Assembly: GCA_002315195.1 (NCBI GenBank)
Contig: DCGD01000009.1
Span: 1 to 19,567 of the forward strand
DNA: 19,567 bases
Origin: Prevotellaceae bacterium UBA1787
Lineage (GTDB): Bacteria > Bacteroidota > Bacteroidia > Bacteroidales > Bacteroidaceae
Reading direction: 5' to 3'
Part shown: positions 15,904 through 19,567 of the stretch, one piece after another
Layout: every line of letters begins with the position of its first letter
Numbering within the stretch: the stretch's first letter is position 1
The notes under the pieces: model-generated
The model's database searches: none
Seen by the model: only the letters and a program-made list of their open reading frames with translations
What the model was told of the DNA's origin: nothing
Position numbers and translations under genes: made by a program

Positions 15904-15938
15904 TAGATTGTTTTCATTACCCCAGATAATTGACTAAT

Positions 15939-18653
15939 ATGAACGAAGAATACGACGAGCCTTCTACTGAACACTCTTCCTACCACCCCGTGAACAGCGA
16001 CAGCGATGTGCACCGACTCCCGGGAATGTATGAACATTGGTTTTTGGACTACGCATCCTATGTTATACTGGACCGTGCAGTTCCTCATTTGGCGGATGGA
16101 CTCAAGCCGGTACAAAGACGCATCCTTCACGCCATGAAACTCAGTGACGATGGGCGATACAACAAGGTCGCCAACATTGTCGGCGACACCATGAAATTCC
16201 ACCCTCATGGAGATGCCTCCATCTATGGCGCCTTGGTGCAGTTGGGACAGAAGAATCTTCTTGTGGATGGACAAGGCAACTGGGGTAATATCCTGACGGG
16301 CGACTCTGCCGCGGCTCAGCGTTACATCGAGGCACGCCTCTCCAAATTCGCACTGGATGTTTTGTTCAACAACAAAACCACAGAGTGGAAATTGTCTTAC
16401 GATGGCCGCAACAAGGAACCCATTACGCTCCCCGCGAAATTTCCTCTTCTCTTGGCGCAAGGTGCGGAAGGCATCGCAGTGGGGCTGTCCGCCAAAATTC
16501 TTCCACACAACGTAGGAGAACTCTGCGACGCCGCCATCAGTTACCTGCACGATGAACCTTTCCAACTCTACCCGGATTTCCAAACCGGTGGGCGCATTGA
16601 CGTCAGCCGTTACAACGAAGGCGCCAGAGGAGGCGCACTCCGCATCCGCGCGAAAATTGAAAAGTTGGACAACAAGACGCTTGTCATCAGGGAAATACCA
16701 TACGGAAAGACAAGCGCATCGCTCATTGACACCATTCTCAAGGCCATCGAGAAAGGAAAAATCAACGCCCGAAAAGTGGACGACAATACAGCGGCTCAAG
16801 CTGAAATCGTCATACATCTCACGCCAGGCACCAGTTCAGACAAAGCCATTGACGCACTCTACGCCTTTACAGACTGTGAAATCAGCATTTCACCCAATTG
16901 CTGCGTCATTGACGACAACCGTCCCCGCTTCATGTCTGTCAGCGAAGTACTCCGCACCAGCGTGGACAAAACGAAAAGCCTTTTGGAACAGGAGTTGAGA
17001 ATAAAGCGGGGCGAACTCCTCGAACAACTTCATTTCGCTTCCCTCGAAGCCATCTTCATCAACGAGCGCATCTACAAGGACAAGGGCTTTGAACAAGCCC
17101 CCAACATGGACGAGGCCTGCAGCTACATTGACGAACGCCTCAAGCCGTTCTATCCGCAAATGATACGCGAAGTGACCAAAGAGGACATCATGAGACTCAT
17201 GGAAATAAGAATGGCGCGCATCCTGAAATTCAACAAAGACAAGGCCGAAGAAGCCATCTGCCGATTCAAGGACGAAATTGCCGGCATAGACAAGGACTTG
17301 ATGAACATGGTGGAAGTCGCATGCAACTGGTTTCAACTCATTAAGGACAAGTACGCATCCAATTATCCCCGCCGCACCGAAATCTGCTCGTTCGACACCA
17401 TCATCGCCGCCAAAGTGGCGGAAGCGAACCAAAAACTCTACATCAACCGTGAAGAAGGCTTCATCGGCACCGGATTGAAAAAAGATGAATACGTATGCGC
17501 CTGCTCCGACATCGACGACGTCATCATTTTCTATCGGGATGGTTCTTACAAGGTTACGCGCATCTGCGAAAAACTCTTTGTCGGTGAAACTGAAAAGAGC
17601 AAGACGGAAGGACGCAAAGCGGAAATCATCCATCTGGCCATCTTCAAGAAAAACGACAAGCGCACCATTTACAACCTCATCTATCACGATGGACGCAAAG
17701 GGTACTACTACCAAAAACGCTTCAACGTCACCAGCGTGACGCATGATCGCGAATACGACGTGACAGTCGGGACACCGGGAAGCCGCATCATGTACTTCTC
17801 AGCAAACGCCAACGGTGAAGCGGAAATCGTACGCATCATCCTTAAACCCCAAGTAAGACTCAAGAAACCCAACTTTGAAGTAAATTTCGCGGAAATGAAA
17901 ATCAAGGGACGGCAGAGCATGGGCAACCTTGTCACCAAATTCCCTATTTACCGCATATTGCTCAAGACAAAGGGAGCATCCACACTTGGCGGACGAAAAG
18001 TTTGGTTCGACCCTGACACCCACCGAATCAATTTCGATGAACACGGACAACTCATAGGAGAGTTTGCCGGAGATGACCGCATCATCGTCATAGAACCCAA
18101 TGGCAATTTCTACACCACTGACTTTGACCTAAACAACCACTACGACAACGACATACTCTATATCGGTAAATTCAATGAATGCACCACATGGAGCGCCGTT
18201 CTCTACGATGCCGACAACCAGGGCTATCCCTATCTCAAGCGCTTCACGCTACCCGACACAAAGAAACCTCACAACTTTTTGGGTGAAACCGCCGGCAACC
18301 CACTCATACTGCTCACCCACCACACCTTTCCTCGCATACGCATCACCTATGGCGGAAACGACGCTTTTCACGAAGCGGAAGAGATTGACGTTGCAGAATT
18401 TGTGGGCGTCAAGAGTTTCAAGGCCAAGGGCAAACGCCTGACCACTCTCCGCATTGAACACATTGAGGAGCTTGAACCATTGCCAGAACCAGAACAAACT
18501 GAAGAAGAACAACAAACTGAAAATTATCAGGAGTCCGAAAATGATTTCACGCCTGACAATGAAACCATGCCTGACGAAGATTTTTCCGATGATGAACCAA
18601 ACGGAACGGTTAAACAACTTGATTTATTTTCAGAAGAACCATTCAACGAATAA
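15939..18653 (+). CDS. parC: DNA topoisomerase IV subunit A (type IIA topoisomerase)
   Basis: A 904-residue DNA-cleaving subunit of a type IIA topoisomerase, pairing with ParE to decatenate chromosomes. The winged-helix/tower region starts MYEHWFLDYASYVILDRAVPHLADGLKPVQRR. The catalytic tyrosine is Y129 in AAAQRYIEARLS. The quinolone region is KFHPHGDASIYGALVQL, with Ala93 and Gly97 at the positions of E. coli ParC S80 and E84. The C-terminal part (about 500-840) is beta-pinwheel-like, and no GyrA box (QRRGGKG) is visible, which favours ParC over GyrA. Residues about 842-904 form an acidic tail ending in QLDLFSEEPFNE. I chose the ATG at 15939; the TTG three codons upstream is less likely. Confidence 0.92.
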   Translation: MNEEYDEPSTEHSSYHPVNSDSDVHRLPGMYEHWFLDYASYVILDRAVPHLADGLKPVQRRILHAMKLSDDGRYNKVANIVGDTMKFHPHGDASIYGALVQLGQKNLLVDGQGNWGNILTGDSAAAQRYIEARLSKFALDVLFNNKTTEWKLSYDGRNKEPITLPAKFPLLLAQGAEGIAVGLSAKILPHNVGELCDAAISYLHDEPFQLYPDFQTGGRIDVSRYNEGARGGALRIRAKIEKLDNKTLVIREIPYGKTSASLIDTILKAIEKGKINARKVDDNTAAQAEIVIHLTPGTSSDKAIDALYAFTDCEISISPNCCVIDDNRPRFMSVSEVLRTSVDKTKSLLEQELRIKRGELLEQLHFASLEAIFINERIYKDKGFEQAPNMDEACSYIDERLKPFYPQMIREVTKEDIMRLMEIRMARILKFNKDKAEEAICRFKDEIAGIDKDLMNMVEVACNWFQLIKDKYASNYPRRTEICSFDTIIAAKVAEANQKLYINREEGFIGTGLKKDEYVCACSDIDDVIIFYRDGSYKVTRICEKLFVGETEKSKTEGRKAEIIHLAIFKKNDKRTIYNLIYHDGRKGYYYQKRFNVTSVTHDREYDVTVGTPGSRIMYFSANANGEAEIVRIILKPQVRLKKPNFEVNFAEMKIKGRQSMGNLVTKFPIYRILLKTKGASTLGGRKVWFDPDTHRINFDEHGQLIGEFAGDDRIIVIEPNGNFYTTDFDLNNHYDNDILYIGKFNECTTWSAVLYDADNQGYPYLKRFTLPDTKKPHNFLGETAGNPLILLTHHTFPRIRITYGGNDAFHEAEEIDVAEFVGVKSFKAKGKRLTTLRIEHIEELEPLPEPEQTEEEQQTENYQESENDFTPDNETMPDEDFSDDEPNGTVKQLDLFSEEPFNE

Positions 18654-18823
18654 TTGAAAATTCAGATAATGTTGCCACTCTGACACGGTTTCATTCACTA
18701 TGAAGACCACATTGAAAACACAACGGCGGACATCAGAAAAATTACCAAGGCGGTCCGTAGCCAAAAAAACGACCGACTTGCTGAATTTCGGGATGTTATG
18801 ATTAAACAAGAACACTATAAACT

Positions 18824-19567
18824 ATGCTGAAACTAAAATTGTCGCTTCTTCTTTCCCTTTTGACGGCTTCGCTGTGGGCGCAAGACGGAAACAACCCCTC
18901 TATGCGCTCCCATGCCACACTTTTCGGCATTGGCACCACCAACAAACTCGACACCTACCTGTCCCCACAAGAATATACCGGCACGGAGTTCCGCATGGCG
19001 CGGGAACACAGACGCATGACCACACTGCTTGACGGCAGAGTCGGCATGCAGAACATGCTTCAGGGAAACTTTGCTTCCTGCAAATCGCCCAGCAACGACG
19101 GCACAACACTGAGCGGCATGGTGGAATGGAGTTTCGCCTGGCACTACCATTGGAAAATGGGCGAACGCCTTGTCATCATGGCGGGACCCGGCACTGAAAT
19201 CCAAGCCGGATGCACCTACAACATGCGCAATGGAAACAACCCCGTACAGGTGCAACTCTCATGGGATATCCTTGCCTCCGGGGCGGTTGAATATACATTG
19301 CCCTTGTTCAAACGCAACATCGTGTTGCGCTACCAAGCCAACTTTCCAATCGCAGGGCTCATGTTCTCCCCCAACTATGGACAATCCTACTACGAAATCT
19401 TTTCCCTGGGCCACACCGACCACAACGTCTGCTTCACCCACCCATTCCAAGCCGTCTGCTTCAATCAGTTCGTCACCGCCGACATTCCCTTGGGCCATCA
19501 TAAACTACGCGCAGGTTACCTTTGCGCCATCCGACAAAGCAAGGTGAACAACCTTAAATATCACAGT
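18824..19567 (+). CDS. DUF3316-type envelope protein, 3' end outside the window
   Basis: The frame opens at ATG 18824 and stays open for 248 codons to the right edge. Residues 1-19 (MLKLKLSLLLSLLTASLWA, then QDG) form a signal peptide. The conserved start of the mature part, FGIGTTNKLDTYLSPQEYTG followed by REHRRMT, matches my memory of DUF3316, a Bacteroidetes family of predicted outer-membrane proteins. NMRNGNNPVQVQLS and the alternating aromatic strands that follow fit a beta-rich membrane protein. The function is unknown. It follows parC by 170 bases on the same strand; I see no promoter that meets the consensus in the gap. Confidence 0.8.
   Translation, partial: MLKLKLSLLLSLLTASLWAQDGNNPSMRSHATLFGIGTTNKLDTYLSPQEYTGTEFRMAREHRRMTTLLDGRVGMQNMLQGNFASCKSPSNDGTTLSGMVEWSFAWHYHWKMGERLVIMAGPGTEIQAGCTYNMRNGNNPVQVQLSWDILASGAVEYTLPLFKRNIVLRYQANFPIAGLMFSPNYGQSYYEIFSLGHTDHNVCFTHPFQAVCFNQFVTADIPLGHHKLRAGYLCAIRQSKVNNLKYHS

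Larger units (their letters stand above)
15490..15938. other. Divergent intergenic region between the pyrophosphatase-like lipoprotein and parC
   Basis: About 450 bases without a gene I can support. It holds a leftward promoter candidate (15573-15604) and a good rightward promoter (15872-15903). A near-palindrome, ccaaactaacttagttttgg (15824-15843), lies 28 bases upstream of the rightward -33 and could bind a regulator. The stretch 15660-15820 shows no recognised element. Confidence 0.5.

Noticed and set aside
15834..16817. Long leftward open frame of 327 codons overlapping the start of parC
   Set aside because: It is the antisense shadow of the strongly conserved parC frame and shows no recognisable domain.
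16890..17744. Leftward open frame of 284 codons inside parC
   Set aside because: Antisense shadow of parC; its composition is rich in Val, Phe and Asp, as expected from the complement of the parC codons.
18700..18801. 33-codon very basic frame (MKTTLKTQRRTSEK...) between parC and the DUF3316 gene
   Set aside because: No ribosome site, promoter or family signal; such short frames arise by chance.

Overview
The window looks like a chromosomal segment from a Bacteroidales bacterium, probably close to Prevotella/Segatella or Bacteroides. This rests on the sequence alone. The promoters follow the Bacteroidetes pattern (TTTG, then TAnnTTTG, 19-20 bases apart) and Shine-Dalgarno sequences are weak or absent. 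Envelope proteins are mostly lipoproteins or outer-membrane barrels ending in Phe. DUF3316, the cytidylate-kinase-like family and a topoisomerase IV A subunit of about 900 residues also fit that group.

Left part (1-8.1 kb). A 5'-truncated MATE transporter, a cytidylate-kinase-like protein and a YfcE-type phosphoesterase read rightward. They end at a long inverted repeat shared with a leftward operon. In transcription order that operon holds an exported LpxH-like metallophosphoesterase lipoprotein, a PAP2 phosphatase fused to a predicted outer-membrane barrel, a small lipoprotein and menA. Upstream of it, also leftward, is xpt (xanthine phosphoribosyltransferase), followed directly by the decayed 3' end of a purine permease gene.

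Central part (8.4-14.3 kb). A five-gene rightward operon with a clear promoter encodes four close homologues of the enterobacterial Arn (4-amino-4-deoxy-L-arabinose, Ara4N) pathway. Its layout is unusual. The two halves of ArnA are separate genes that are not adjacent, the ArnC-like transferase lacks its C-terminal membrane helices, and a 670-residue polytopic membrane protein of GT-C-like character occupies the place where ArnT might be expected. ArnD is present; ArnB, ArnT and ArnE/F are not recognisable. The likely chemistry is UDP-glucuronate to UDP-4-keto-arabinose, amination by an enzyme encoded elsewhere, formylation, transfer to undecaprenyl phosphate, deformylation, and final transfer to an envelope glycan or lipid. 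This operon is the most interesting part of the window. Two strong tandem hairpins close it.

Right part (14.4-19.6 kb). A leftward gene encodes a family II (DHH) pyrophosphatase-like protein with a lipoprotein signal, which is an unexpected location for that fold. A rightward parC with an acidic tail carrying QLDLF, a sliding-clamp-binding-like motif, follows. The window ends inside a DUF3316 envelope protein. No rRNA, tRNA, CRISPR array or insertion sequence was seen.
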